A stretch of DNA of 64,000 nt, from contig JADJRG010000022.1 of NCBI GenBank assembly GCA_016712315.1, positions 372,001-436,000 on the forward strand, in the 5' to 3' direction. Below the pieces are notes generated by a model. The model had not been told where the DNA came from, did not search any database, and saw nothing but the letters and a program-made list of their open reading frames with translations. Shown here piece after piece: positions 47,483-55,996 of this stretch. Position 1 is the first letter of the stretch, and every line of letters starts with the position of its first letter. Made by a program: the position numbers and the translations under genes. Source of the DNA: Nannocystis sp. Lineage in GTDB: Bacteria > Myxococcota_A > Polyangia > Nannocystales > Nannocystaceae.

Positions 47483-48001
47483 CTACGCCGCGCCGCCCGT
47501 CGAGCCCGCGCTCGCGATGATGACACGAGCCGCCCGGAGCAGCCGCTCACCGGAGCGGAAGCCCTTCTCAAACTCGCGGATCACCGTCCCCGGCGCGTGA
47601 TCGGGCGAGTCGATCTGTTGGAGCGCGTCGTGGATCGCCGGATCGAAGGCGACGCCGACGCTAGGCACCGGCTCGATCCCGTGGCGCGCGAGGGCCCCGA
47701 GAAAGTCGGTGAGCACCATCTCAATCCCCTTCAAGAGCTGCGGCGACTCGCGGGCGAGCTCCCGTGCGCGCTCGAGGTTGTCGGCGGTCGAGATAAAGCT
47801 CGCGAGCAGGTCTTGGCGGGCGCGGAAGACCGCGTCATCGATCTCACGGCGCACGCGCTTCTTGTAGTTGTCGAGATCCGCCACCGAGCGCAGCCACTTG
47901 TCCTTCAGCGACGTGACCTCGGCCTCCAGCTCCGCGATCCTCACCTCCGGATCGGCACTCTCGACGCTCGACTCTGTCTCGGCTTGCGATTCCTGACTCA
48001 T
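47483..48001 (-). CDS. grpE: GrpE nucleotide-exchange factor
   Basis: 172 residues; releases ADP from DnaK. Family features: acidic N-terminus, long coiled coil (EVTSLKDKWLRSVADLDNYK, then KRVRREIDDA), DLLASFISTADNLERA, and the C-terminal beta part (LARHGIEPVPSVGVAFDPAI ... VIREFEKGFRSGERLLRAAR). It is 46 bases upstream of the dnaJ start and 24 bases downstream of the hrcA stop, in the common hrcA-grpE-dnaJ order but without dnaK. Confidence 0.97.
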   Translation of the reverse strand: MSQESQAETESSVESADPEVRIAELEAEVTSLKDKWLRSVADLDNYKKRVRREIDDAVFRARQDLLASFISTADNLERARELARESPQLLKGIEMVLTDFLGALARHGIEPVPSVGVAFDPAIHDALQQIDSPDHAPGTVIREFEKGFRSGERLLRAARVIIASAGSTGGAA

Positions 48002-48025
48002 GACGTTCCCTTGAGGTGCGAGCCG

Positions 48026-49096
48026 CTACGAGGTCCGCGCGGCCAGCCTTTGCGCGGCGTACTCTACCAGAGGAATCACCGCCTCGTAATCCATGCGATC
48101 GGAGCCGAGCAGCGCCACCGCCCCGGTCCTTCCGCCCTCGATCGAAGGCGCCAAACGACAGCCGACCAAGCTCATGTTGTGGAGCGCTGCGCCGTCTCTT
48201 CCGAGCGCCAGCGCGAGCTCCGAGCCGAGCCGCACCTGCGCGCCAGGGGCGGGTAAGAGCTGGCACAACAGCTCCGCGAGCTGGTGATAGTCCTCGAGCA
48301 ACCCGAGGATCTGGCTGAGAACCTCGACGCCCCCCGAGGCCGCTTGGGAGGCCAGCATCCGTTGACCAGCGACCTGCAACCACAGCGGCTCGAAGCTCGC
48401 GGCGGCGCACAGCCAGAGGCCGATCCGTAGGCTCTCGGCCAGCCAACGATCGAGGCGGGCCTCCTGCGCCGCGAGCAGGTGGTTGAGGTGCGCTCGCGCC
48501 TCGACCAGCGTCTTGTCGAGGCAGAGCGCCCGTAGCCGCTCCTCGAGGCGTGCGAGCGCGACGCTGTCCGATCCCTCGAGTAAGCGCGAGTCGAGCAGCA
48601 CCGGCTCCACCCACGAGCAACCGTCATCGAGCGTCAAGACGACCAGCGCGTGCGGCCCTTGCATCGCGACCAGCTCGATCCGCCGCAGCACACCGCGTCG
48701 CGCCTCCCCGACGAAGGCGACCGCGACGCAGCCGACCAGATCGCTGAGCACCCGCGTGGCCGCGCGCATCCCGTCCGCCGTCGCCACCCCCTCGGGCAGC
48801 GAGCAGTCGACCGCCCGCCGCAGCGCTGGTGAAGGCGCCGCCAGCGGCAACGATCGTATATACAGCTCGATCCCCAGCGCGCTCGGGATCCGCCCCGCCG
48901 ACTGGTGCGGTTGACACACCAGCCCAGCCTCCTCGAGGCTGACCAGCTCGTTGCGGATCGTCGCGGAGGACCACGAGAGCCCCTTCGCGCGGCTCAGCGC
49001 CGACGACGCGACGGGCCGCCCTGTGACGATATACTCGCGACAGAGCGCGCTCAGGATCATCTCTTGGCGGGTGCTGAGCGGCTGGCCTTCACGCAT
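48026..49096 (-). CDS. hrcA: Heat-inducible transcription repressor
   Basis: 356 residues from the ATG at 49096 (MREGQPLSTRQEMILSALCR); the frame continues to 49150 but without domain sequence. The winged-helix N-terminus (SWSSATIRNELVSLEEAGLV) and the GAF-like core match HrcA, which represses heat-shock genes by binding CIRCE and is refolded by GroE. No CIRCE sequence (TTAGCACTC-N9-GAGTGCTAA) is seen anywhere in the window, so its operator must be elsewhere or diverged. Confidence 0.92.
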   Translation of the reverse strand: MREGQPLSTRQEMILSALCREYIVTGRPVASSALSRAKGLSWSSATIRNELVSLEEAGLVCQPHQSAGRIPSALGIELYIRSLPLAAPSPALRRAVDCSLPEGVATADGMRAATRVLSDLVGCVAVAFVGEARRGVLRRIELVAMQGPHALVVLTLDDGCSWVEPVLLDSRLLEGSDSVALARLEERLRALCLDKTLVEARAHLNHLLAAQEARLDRWLAESLRIGLWLCAAASFEPLWLQVAGQRMLASQAASGGVEVLSQILGLLEDYHQLAELLCQLLPAPGAQVRLGSELALALGRDGAALHNMSLVGCRLAPSIEGGRTGAVALLGSDRMDYEAVIPLVEYAAQRLAARTS

Positions 49097-49146
49097 CCGA
49101 GTCACCTGCCTCTTGCGTACCGCGACTGGGGCCGCGCCGCCAGCCC

Positions 49147-50283
49147 TCATCCCAGCAGATCAGCGCCGATCGAGTCGTGCCACAGCCAACGCCCGGCGAC
49201 GACCCGAAGCAGCCGCCCCTGCTCGGCCCACTCCAGGTTGCCACGAGCCCGCTGGCTGGCGCTTCGCCGCTCGATCCACCCCCGATCCACCGCCGGAAAG
49301 CGCGCCAAGAAGTCCTCGACCTCCAGACCGGTGAGCCGCCGCAACCCCACCCAAAGCCCCTCGATCGCCGCCTCCACCGGCCCAAGCGCCACCTCCTCCG
49401 GCGGCGCCCCCGCGGCCCACGCCGCCAGCCCGCGCGCGTTCGTCCTGCGGCGCACCGAACCATCGCGAGCGTAGCGCGCCGAGCTACCGGAGGGCCCGAG
49501 CCCGAGGTACTCCTGCCATGTCCAATAGAGCATGTTATGCCGCGCCTGCGCGCCGCCGAGCGCGTAGCTGGCGACCTCGTAGTGCGTAAAACCTGCCGCC
49601 GTCAGCGCCTCCTCCGCCACGACCAGCAGCTCCGCCTGGTGATCGTCATCGGGCAGCACGCGGAGCCCCCGGCGCACCAACTTCGGCCACGCTGAGCGCT
49701 CTTCGATCGTCAACGCGTACACCGACACGTGCTCCGCCCCGCCGTCGATCGCCCGTGCGACGTCATCGCGCAGCGAAGTGGGCGTCTGTCCTCGCCAGCC
49801 CACGATCAGATCCGAGCTCACCCGCAGCCCCTGAGTCCGCGCTGTCTGTAGCCCGACCGCCGCCTCGGCGCCCGAATGCGCGCGCCCCAGCTCACGCAGG
49901 CCCGCGTCCTCGAAGGTCTGGATCCCCATCGAGATCCGCCCGACTCCTGCCGCAGCGAGCGCCCCCAGCAGCCGCATGTCCGCGTGCTCAGGGTTCACCT
50001 CGACCGTGATCTCATCGCCACCGGCGCCGGGGAAGCGCCGCTCGATCCACCGCATCAGCGCGCTCAACCCGGCCGCTCCGAGCGAGCTCGGCGTCCCGCC
50101 CCCGACGTAGACCGTCGCGAAGCGGCGCCCGCTCGCCGCCTCCTCTCCGCGCTGATCTGCCTCTCGGGACAGCCCCTCGAGGTACCCGTCGAGATCGGGC
50201 GCACGTCCGACCACGAAGTCGAAGTCGCAATACGGGCACGCCCGCGCGCAAAACGGCACGTGGATGTAGAGGCCGCGGCTCAT
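49147..50283 (-). CDS. hemW: Radical SAM protein HemW
   Basis: 378 residues. CARACPYCDF gives the radical-SAM CX3CX2C cluster (Cys12, Cys16, Cys19). YVGGGTPSSL, SMGIQTFEDAGLRELGRAHS and the HNMLYWTWQEYLGLGPS stretch are those of HemW, a heme chaperone/heme-binding relative of oxygen-independent coproporphyrinogen III oxidase (HemN). It overlaps the start of the hrcA operon only by position: the hrcA ATG is 51 bases after its stop. It overlaps the Thg1-like gene by four bases (ATGA), indicating coupling. Confidence 0.94.
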   Translation of the reverse strand: MSRGLYIHVPFCARACPYCDFDFVVGRAPDLDGYLEGLSREADQRGEEAASGRRFATVYVGGGTPSSLGAAGLSALMRWIERRFPGAGGDEITVEVNPEHADMRLLGALAAAGVGRISMGIQTFEDAGLRELGRAHSGAEAAVGLQTARTQGLRVSSDLIVGWRGQTPTSLRDDVARAIDGGAEHVSVYALTIEERSAWPKLVRRGLRVLPDDDHQAELLVVAEEALTAAGFTHYEVASYALGGAQARHNMLYWTWQEYLGLGPSGSSARYARDGSVRRRTNARGLAAWAAGAPPEEVALGPVEAAIEGLWVGLRRLTGLEVEDFLARFPAVDRGWIERRSASQRARGNLEWAEQGRLLRVVAGRWLWHDSIGADLLG

Positions 50284-50987
50284 CCGTCGGTGATCAGCGC
50301 CGCGAAGTCAGCGCCCGACGGCACCTCATCGTAGAGCTCGACGCCGCCATCAGCGCGGATCCGCGCCGCGATCCCGCGCCACCACCAACCGGGCAGCTTC
50401 TCCGGATCGACCCCGCCCGCCCTCAGCGCCGCCTTCACGCCGTCAGAGGCGTCGAGCGACAGGCCGCCGCGTCCTTGCGCCTGGAGCTGCTGGATCACCC
50501 GCGCAGCCGAGCGCAGCGGCGTCGCCTCCTCGACCCACTCTTGGGCGGCGATGAACGCCCGCTGGGCGATCCCGAGGTCTGGGAACTCATAGATGCTGCC
50601 GCTCACGACCAGCTCTTCGCCCAAGATCAGCGCGACCCTGGCCGCGTACATCGACACCAAACGATCATAGACCGCCAGCGACGAGCCCACCTTCCCTACG
50701 GCGTCGACGCGGATCAGCCCCACGACCTCCTCCGGCGTCGCATAGGCGAAGCTGAGCAGGCTCGAGTGGAGCAGGCCGACCCCCGCGCGCACCAAGGCCT
50801 TACCGAGCTCTGGATCGAGCACCTCGCTCTTCGCCGCTCGCGCCGCGACCGCGCGCCCGACCGACTCTGGCGTCGGCGCGAGCTGCACGACCAGGCGGAA
50901 GCCCGGCATCGGCTCGTGATCGCCGAGCACCCGGAAGGCAGAGAACTTGTTCCAAGTGGCGTTCGAACGGGAGGCAGCGCTAGTCAT
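50280..50987 (-). CDS. Degenerate Thg1-like (tRNA-His guanylyltransferase family) protein
   Basis: 235 residues. The alignment from memory with bacterial Thg1-like proteins runs its length: FRVLGDHEPMPGFRLVVQL for the AHDHCVLPG-IYMVARIDGR start, HSSLLSFAYATPEEVVGLIR for the YTQSDEISLLF strand, KVGSSLAVYDRLVSMYAARV for GRRTRKYLS, and KLPGWWWRGIAARI for the DLPAWQRRGVGLYW end. The two metal-binding aspartates are absent: the RIDGR Asp position reads Ala-Pro, and SDE reads Thr-Pro-Glu-Glu. It therefore probably lacks 3'-5' nucleotidyl transfer. It follows the kinase by 12 bases and is coupled to hemW. Confidence 0.75.
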   Translation of the reverse strand: MTSAASRSNATWNKFSAFRVLGDHEPMPGFRLVVQLAPTPESVGRAVAARAAKSEVLDPELGKALVRAGVGLLHSSLLSFAYATPEEVVGLIRVDAVGKVGSSLAVYDRLVSMYAARVALILGEELVVSGSIYEFPDLGIAQRAFIAAQEWVEEATPLRSAARVIQQLQAQGRGGLSLDASDGVKAALRAGGVDPEKLPGWWWRGIAARIRADGGVELYDEVPSGADFAALITDG

Positions 50988-50999
50988 CCAAGCTCCTCG

Positions 51000-52511
51000 T
51001 CAGCTCTTCGAGAACATCACGTAGGCGATCCAAGCGAAACCACTGAGGCCGACGACGACGACGACCCACGTGAGCACCGCGCCGCCCTTCTTTGACTGCT
51101 CGTGCATCACCCCGTGGCCGAACGCCGTCCCCGTAGTGGTCAGCCCTGGCGCGTCGACGACCGGCAGCGCGGTCGTCGAGCCCGCGCGACTCGCCGGTCG
51201 CACGCCAGTCACCGATCGGTTGGCTGCGCTCGAGGTTGTCAGCGGCGGCCGTTGGCGCGGGCTCTCCGGCGGGACGGTGCGATGGCGACCGGACGCCTTG
51301 TTGGCCCGCTTCGCCTCCTTCGCGTCCCGCGACTCGCGCACCTCCTTCGCCTCGGCCACCAGCGCGGCGTGCGACTCGGTCTCGACCTTCAGCTTCGCGA
51401 CGATCGCCTCGAGGTTGCCGATCGTCATCGACTTCTTGCTCGCGCCGCCCGCGGAGCCGGACTGGTCGAGCTTGGTCACCCAGTCGGGCGCGGCCTCGCT
51501 GCCGAGGCTGTCGAATTTATCGAAGTCGAGCGCCTCATCGACCAAGTCATCGTAGAGATCGTCGTAATTGACCTCCGCCGGCGCGCCCTCGCCGAACAGC
51601 TCGGACATGTACGACGAGATCATCCGCTGCGTGCACCGCAGCCCGAGCTCCTCGGTGAACTTATCGAGGTCGCGGAACAGGTGATCGCAGTTCTGGTAGC
51701 GATCGACCGCCATCACCTCGAGCGCCTTCATGATGATCGCCTCGAGCGCCGGCGGGAAGCTCGGGTCGACGAAGGTCGGCGCCGGGATGTCGCCCTCGAC
51801 GATCCGATCCGCGATCTCGTCGGCCTTGCCGCGGAAGAGGCGGCGGCCGAGGCACATCTCGTAGAGGACCACGCCGAGCGCGAAGATGTCGGCGCGGTGA
51901 TCGAGATCTTGGCCGAGCACCTGCTCCGGCGCCGCGTAGGAGAGCTTCCCGGCGAAGCCCCCGCGGCTCGCCTGCACGCTCGCGCGCGTCGCCGCGATCC
52001 CGAAGTCCACCACCTTGCACACCCCGTCGTAGCCGACGTGGATGTTGGTCGGGTTAATGTCGCGGTGGACGAGGCCCATCGATCGGCCGCGATCATCGAC
52101 CCGCGTGTGCACGTAGTGCAGCCCCTCGAGCGCCTGCATCACGATCCCGAGCGAGATCTGCAGCGGCATGCGCTGGCCGGCCTGCGATGAGCGCCGGAGC
52201 ACGCCCACCAGCTCCTGCCCCTTCAGCAGCTCCATCGCGATGTAGTACTCGCCGTCGAACTCGCCGAGGTCGTAGGTGTGGACGACGTTGTTGTGGGTCA
52301 GCGTCGCCGCCACCCGCGCCTCGTCGAGGAACATCCGGACGATGTCATCGCGGGCCGCGAATTCCTCGCGCAGCCGCTTGATCACCAGCTCCTTCGCGAA
52401 GCCTTCAATGCCCGAGTAGTTGGCGCGATAGATCTCGGCCATCCCTCCGGTCGCGATGTGCTCGACGAGCACATACTTGTCGCCGAATTGCGTGGGCTCG
52501 ATGTTGCTCAA
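51000..52511 (-). CDS. Ser/Thr protein kinase with C-terminal membrane anchor
   Basis: 503 residues. The kinase (10-280) has GGMAEIYRA, catalytic Lys45, HRD 149-151 in HRDINPTN, DFG 169-171 and KLSYAAPEQVLG. A charged, acidic linker (DDLYDDLVDEALDFDKFDSL) and a Lys/Ala coiled coil (EAKEVRESRDAKEAKRANKA) lead to a terminal membrane helix (VLTWVVVVVGLSGFAWIAYV), so it is a tail-anchored cytoplasmic kinase. It is upstream of the Thg1-like/hemW/hrcA run with 12-base spacing; they may share a promoter. No clear promoter was found in the 114-base gap before it. Confidence 0.95.
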   Translation of the reverse strand: MSNIEPTQFGDKYVLVEHIATGGMAEIYRANYSGIEGFAKELVIKRLREEFAARDDIVRMFLDEARVAATLTHNNVVHTYDLGEFDGEYYIAMELLKGQELVGVLRRSSQAGQRMPLQISLGIVMQALEGLHYVHTRVDDRGRSMGLVHRDINPTNIHVGYDGVCKVVDFGIAATRASVQASRGGFAGKLSYAAPEQVLGQDLDHRADIFALGVVLYEMCLGRRLFRGKADEIADRIVEGDIPAPTFVDPSFPPALEAIIMKALEVMAVDRYQNCDHLFRDLDKFTEELGLRCTQRMISSYMSELFGEGAPAEVNYDDLYDDLVDEALDFDKFDSLGSEAAPDWVTKLDQSGSAGGASKKSMTIGNLEAIVAKLKVETESHAALVAEAKEVRESRDAKEAKRANKASGRHRTVPPESPRQRPPLTTSSAANRSVTGVRPASRAGSTTALPVVDAPGLTTTGTAFGHGVMHEQSKKGGAVLTWVVVVVGLSGFAWIAYVMFSKS

Positions 52512-52625
52512 GGCGGGGCCAGCGTAACGGATCCACGATCCACCGCCAAGCCCCGCGCCGCCGCCGCGGCCCCGAAAAATGAGCGACTACGCCCACGAAT
52601 GCGCGGCGGCTCGCGCGGATCGCAG

Positions 52626-53666
52626 CTAACCTCGCTCGGGCTTGAGGTCGCGCTGCATCAACGCCGCGGCCGCGTCGCGGGCATCAAAGCCCTCGTAGAG
52701 GATCGCGTGCATCACCGCGGTGATCGGCATCTCGACGCCCTCACGGGCCGCGAGGCGGTGCGCGCTCAGGGTGTTCTTCACGCCCTCCGCGACCATACCC
52801 ATCTCCGCGAGGATCTCCGGCAGCCGCCGCCCTTCGCCCAGCGCCAAGCCGACGCGGCGATTTCGCGAGAGCCCGCCGGTGCACGTGAGCACGAGATCGC
52901 CGAGCCCCGCCAGCCCGGCCAGCGTCGCCGGATCCGCGCCCATCGCCAGGCTGAGGCGAGTGATCTCCGCCAAGCCGCGGGTGATCAGCGCAGCGCGGGC
53001 GTTCTGACCGAGCCCCGCGCCATCACAGACCCCAGCGGCCAGCGCGATCACGTTCTTGAACGCCCCGCCGAGCTCAACGCCGAGCACGTCATCGCTCACG
53101 TACACCCGCAGCCCGTGCCCGGAGAGCAGGCGCTGGATCAGCGCGGCGACCGCTCGTGTCCGGCTCGCCACCACCACCGCGGTCGGCTGTCCTTGCGCGA
53201 CCTCGGCAGCGAACGACGGCCCGCCGAGCACCGCCACGCGCTCGCGGTGCCCCTCGGGCAGCTCCTCCTCCAGCACGTCGATCATCGTCCGCAGCGACTC
53301 CACCTCGACGCCCTTCGCGGCGATCAGATACAGAGGCGGCCGCCCTGAGCGCTGCTCCGCCAGCGCGGCCCGGAGCTGCACGATGTTCTCCCGCATGCCG
53401 TGGCTGGGGATCGAGAGGATCACCAGCGCCGCCCCGGCCAGCGCCGCGTCGAGCTCCGCCGTGACGAGGAGGTCATCAGGCAGCCTGCTGCCCGGGAGAT
53501 AGCGGCCATTTCGCCGCTCGCGCGCCATCTCTCCCGCGTGCTCCGCCGTCCGCGCCCACAGTCGGGTCACCAGGCCGCGGCGACGGGCGTGCAGGGCCAA
53601 CGCGGTGCCCCAGCTCCCGGCGCCAAGGACAGAGACGACGTCCGGCGGATCCAGGTCGATGGTCAT
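52626..53666 (-). CDS. gpsA: NAD(P)-dependent glycerol-3-phosphate dehydrogenase
   Basis: Reduces dihydroxyacetone phosphate to sn-glycerol-3-phosphate for phospholipid synthesis. About 346 residues from the ATG at 53666 (a TTG three codons earlier is possible). VLGAGSWGTALAL is the dinucleotide fold, VAVLGGPSFAAEVAQGQPTA the typical strand, ELGGAFKNVIALAAGVCDG contains the catalytic lysine, and LTCTGGLSRNRRVGLALGEG follows as in the family. The gene is divergent from the Cys-rich lipoprotein gene across 69 bases. Confidence 0.96.
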   Translation of the reverse strand: MTIDLDPPDVVSVLGAGSWGTALALHARRRGLVTRLWARTAEHAGEMARERRNGRYLPGSRLPDDLLVTAELDAALAGAALVILSIPSHGMRENIVQLRAALAEQRSGRPPLYLIAAKGVEVESLRTMIDVLEEELPEGHRERVAVLGGPSFAAEVAQGQPTAVVVASRTRAVAALIQRLLSGHGLRVYVSDDVLGVELGGAFKNVIALAAGVCDGAGLGQNARAALITRGLAEITRLSLAMGADPATLAGLAGLGDLVLTCTGGLSRNRRVGLALGEGRRLPEILAEMGMVAEGVKNTLSAHRLAAREGVEMPITAVMHAILYEGFDARDAAAALMQRDLKPERG

Positions 53667-53735
53667 GCGGATCAATATGTATCAGAAAGTGAACCCTCAC
53701 CGCGGACACTGATATCTTCGTCGCAGGACCTCCCC

Positions 53736-54647
53736 GTGCGCCGACACCTCTCCGCCCCCTTGATCCTCATCCTCCCCCTCGTGCTCGCCGCTGCCGCTTG
53801 TACCGGCGACAAGATGCAGGTCGACACCGCGACGACGACCGACGCGACCACCGGCGACACGAGCGCGACCGACGCGAGCACCAGCGATCCTACGCTCACC
53901 GGCACCAGCACCTCGACCACCACCGGCGACGAGAGCACCTCGACCACCGACGGCTGCTCCTTCATCGACTGCCAGACCACCGGCTCCTCGCCCACCCAGT
54001 GTGATCCTGGCCTTCAGGACTGCCCCATGGGCGAGAAGTGCACCCCGTACGTCATGACTGAGGGCGCCTGCTGCGTCGACGCGCTCAAGTGCGTGCCGAC
54101 GATCGACGACAAGCAATACGGCGAGAAGTGCACCCGCACCGAGGACAACGACGACTGCGACGTCGGCCTCTTCTGTATGACCAAGGCCAGCGGCTCCACC
54201 GGCGAGGGCGTCTGTCTCAAGCTCTGCACGGTGATGGAGCCCGGCACCTGCCCCGAGGGCGAGTGCATCGCCTTCAACGACGGCTTCTTGCCGCTCTGTG
54301 AGATCGCCTGCGATCCGCTCGTTCAAGACTGCGTCGGCGACGGCTTCGGCTGCTACGCCGTGCTCTCCAACGACAAATTCATCTGCGCGCAGTCCGGCTT
54401 CGACGACGGCGAGGGCAACGACGGCGACGACTGTTACACCATCCAGAGCTGCAAGCCCGGCCTCGTCTGCCTCAGCGGCAGCGTCCAAGAGGGCTGCTTC
54501 GGCGAGCGCTGCTGCACCCCGGTCTGCGACCTCACTGGCGACGGAACCGAGTGCATCGCCCCCAGCGAGCAGTGCATCTCCCCCTGGGCGGAGGGTGAAG
54601 CGCCGCCCCAGTATCAGGAGGTCGGCCTTTGTTTGATCCCCGAGTGA
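53736..54647 (+). CDS. Cys-rich lipoprotein with Thr/Ser/Asp linker
   Basis: 303 residues from a GTG at 53736. The SPII signal ends LVLAAAAC (Cys22). A spacer of Thr, Ser, Asp and Gly (ATTTDATTGDTSATDASTSD) follows, then a domain with very many cysteines, presumably paired by disulfides in the periplasm or at the cell surface (CDPGLQDCPMGEKCTPYVMT, CKPGLVCLSGSVQEGCFGER). This build is typical of many predicted Nannocystaceae surface proteins; function unknown. The next gene begins within it. Confidence 0.85.
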   Translation: MRRHLSAPLILILPLVLAAAACTGDKMQVDTATTTDATTGDTSATDASTSDPTLTGTSTSTTTGDESTSTTDGCSFIDCQTTGSSPTQCDPGLQDCPMGEKCTPYVMTEGACCVDALKCVPTIDDKQYGEKCTRTEDNDDCDVGLFCMTKASGSTGEGVCLKLCTVMEPGTCPEGECIAFNDGFLPLCEIACDPLVQDCVGDGFGCYAVLSNDKFICAQSGFDDGEGNDGDDCYTIQSCKPGLVCLSGSVQEGCFGERCCTPVCDLTGDGTECIAPSEQCISPWAEGEAPPQYQEVGLCLIPE

Positions 54648-55273
54648 TCGCGCGCGTCAGCGTCGCCCTCCTGCTCGCCTGCGCGCCGCCGGCCACCTCG
54701 ACCGAGCGCCGAGACGACGCGCCCGCGGTCGAGCGCGCCCGTCGCCCTGAGGATCCCCGCGGAGCGCTCAGCGGCGATCCATACGACCGCCTCGAGCTCA
54801 CGGCCCTCCGCCCGCGCGAGCGCGTAGGTTGGCCGGTCGAGCGGGTCCACATCACCTCATTCTTTGGTTGGCGGATCAACCCGATCACCGGCAGCGGCGC
54901 CAAGCTCCACCGCGGCCTCGATCTACGCGGCCAGGTCGGCGACCTCGCGCTCGCCATCGCGGACGGCGTCGTCACCTTCGCCGGCCACGATCCTTTCCTC
55001 GGCAACCACGTCATCCTCGACCACGGCCGCGGCGTCAGCAGCTACTACGGCCACCTCAACGATCTGTTGGTCTTCGCGGGCGCCGACGTCGATCGCGGCG
55101 CCGCGATCGGCGTCATCGGCAACACCGGCCGCAGCGAGGCCCCCCACCTCCACCTCACCGTCAAGATCCACGAGGTCCCCGTCGATCCCTTATGGCTGAT
55201 CGGCCAGCCTCTCCACGACTACCCTGCCCTCGCCGAGATCGCCGAGCCCACGCAGCCCGCCGCCGATCCGTAG
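54629..55273 (+). CDS. M23-family peptidase (LytM/endopeptidase type)
   Basis: 214 residues. Signal MFDPRVIARVSVALLLAC suggests a lipoprotein (Cys18). The catalytic domain has the zinc set HRGLD (His94, Asp98) and PHLHLTVKI (His173/His175), with YYGHL and the typical Gly-rich SFFGWRINPITG loop. These enzymes cut peptide bridges in peptidoglycan. The start is a TTG at 54629 because AGGAGG stands seven bases upstream, giving a 19-base overlap with the lipoprotein gene; a GTG at 54644 (GTGA overlap) is the alternative. Confidence 0.93.
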   Translation: MFDPRVIARVSVALLLACAPPATSTERRDDAPAVERARRPEDPRGALSGDPYDRLELTALRPRERVGWPVERVHITSFFGWRINPITGSGAKLHRGLDLRGQVGDLALAIADGVVTFAGHDPFLGNHVILDHGRGVSSYYGHLNDLLVFAGADVDRGAAIGVIGNTGRSEAPHLHLTVKIHEVPVDPLWLIGQPLHDYPALAEIAEPTQPAADP

Positions 55274-55294
55274 GCTACGGCTGAATTCGCGCGG

Positions 55295-55996
55295 CTACCC
55301 GCCAAAGCCCCGAAAGAAGCCCTCTGGCCCGCCCCGCCCCCGACGCCAGCGCAGCCACATCGCCCGCATCGCCATCAGATCGGGCGCTGCCCGCCCCGCC
55401 CATCGCTGCTCACTCGCCCGCTCCAGCCAGCCGAGGATCTCCACCGGATACGCCAGAGGTCGCCGACAAAGGCGCGCCCCGCTGCGGCGCAGCACCAGCC
55501 TCGCGTCCCACAGCCCCACCTCCCCGTCGATCGCCCAACGCCGCTCCTCCGCCGCCACATGAGCCAGCGCGCCGCTCAAACGATCGCGCAGCACCATCAC
55601 CCCCCGCACCTCACTCACCTCAAAGATCCCCGCGAGCGACCCAGCGAGCGCCCGGATCACCGGAGACGGCTCGATCCCCGCGATCACCCCTGAGGCGGCC
55701 CGCCAGGCCCACGTCTCACCTGGTCCCCCGCCCGCGATCGGCAGGTCGCACAGGGCCGCGTCGATCCTCATCGCCTGCAAGAGGTCGTGCGGCTGATCGC
55801 CCAGCCCCAGCGCCCCCACGTGCGCGTCGATCTGGGCGAGCAGCGGCGCCGCCCGACCTCGGCCTTCATCACCGCGAAACACCGCCTCCGCGAGCTGATC
55901 GAGCGCCTCGCTCCAAAAATTCTCGCGCTCATCGATCTCGCCGCGTCGGGCCCCGCCGACCGCGACGCTCACGCCTCGCCGCCGCGCCTCGGCCAT
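55295..55996 (-). CDS. Hypothetical protein coupled to carA
   Basis: 233 residues, ATG overlapping the carA stop as TGATG. N-terminal MAEARRRGVSVAVGGARRGE, a middle with GDQPHDLLQAMRIDAALCDL, and a basic C-terminus (MRAMWLRWRRGRGGPEGFF). No signal, membrane helix or catalytic motif is recognised. Being last in pyrB-carA and overlapping it, it is probably made with those enzymes, but I cannot link it to pyrimidine synthesis. Confidence 0.65.
   Translation of the reverse strand: MAEARRRGVSVAVGGARRGEIDERENFWSEALDQLAEAVFRGDEGRGRAAPLLAQIDAHVGALGLGDQPHDLLQAMRIDAALCDLPIAGGGPGETWAWRAASGVIAGIEPSPVIRALAGSLAGIFEVSEVRGVMVLRDRLSGALAHVAAEERRWAIDGEVGLWDARLVLRRSGARLCRRPLAYPVEILGWLERASEQRWAGRAAPDLMAMRAMWLRWRRGRGGPEGFFRGFGG

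Noticed and set aside
49097..49146. CIRCE operator upstream of hrcA
   Set aside because: Neither half-site of TTAGCACTC-N9-GAGTGCTAA is present in the gap before hrcA.
52512..52625. Sigma-70 promoter TTGGCG-N17-TACGCT before the kinase
   Set aside because: The -10 matches only three of six bases and would leave almost no leader; not convincing.
53400..53735. Upstream extension of the Cys-rich lipoprotein
   Set aside because: It is antisense to gpsA and would place the signal peptide in the middle of the protein.
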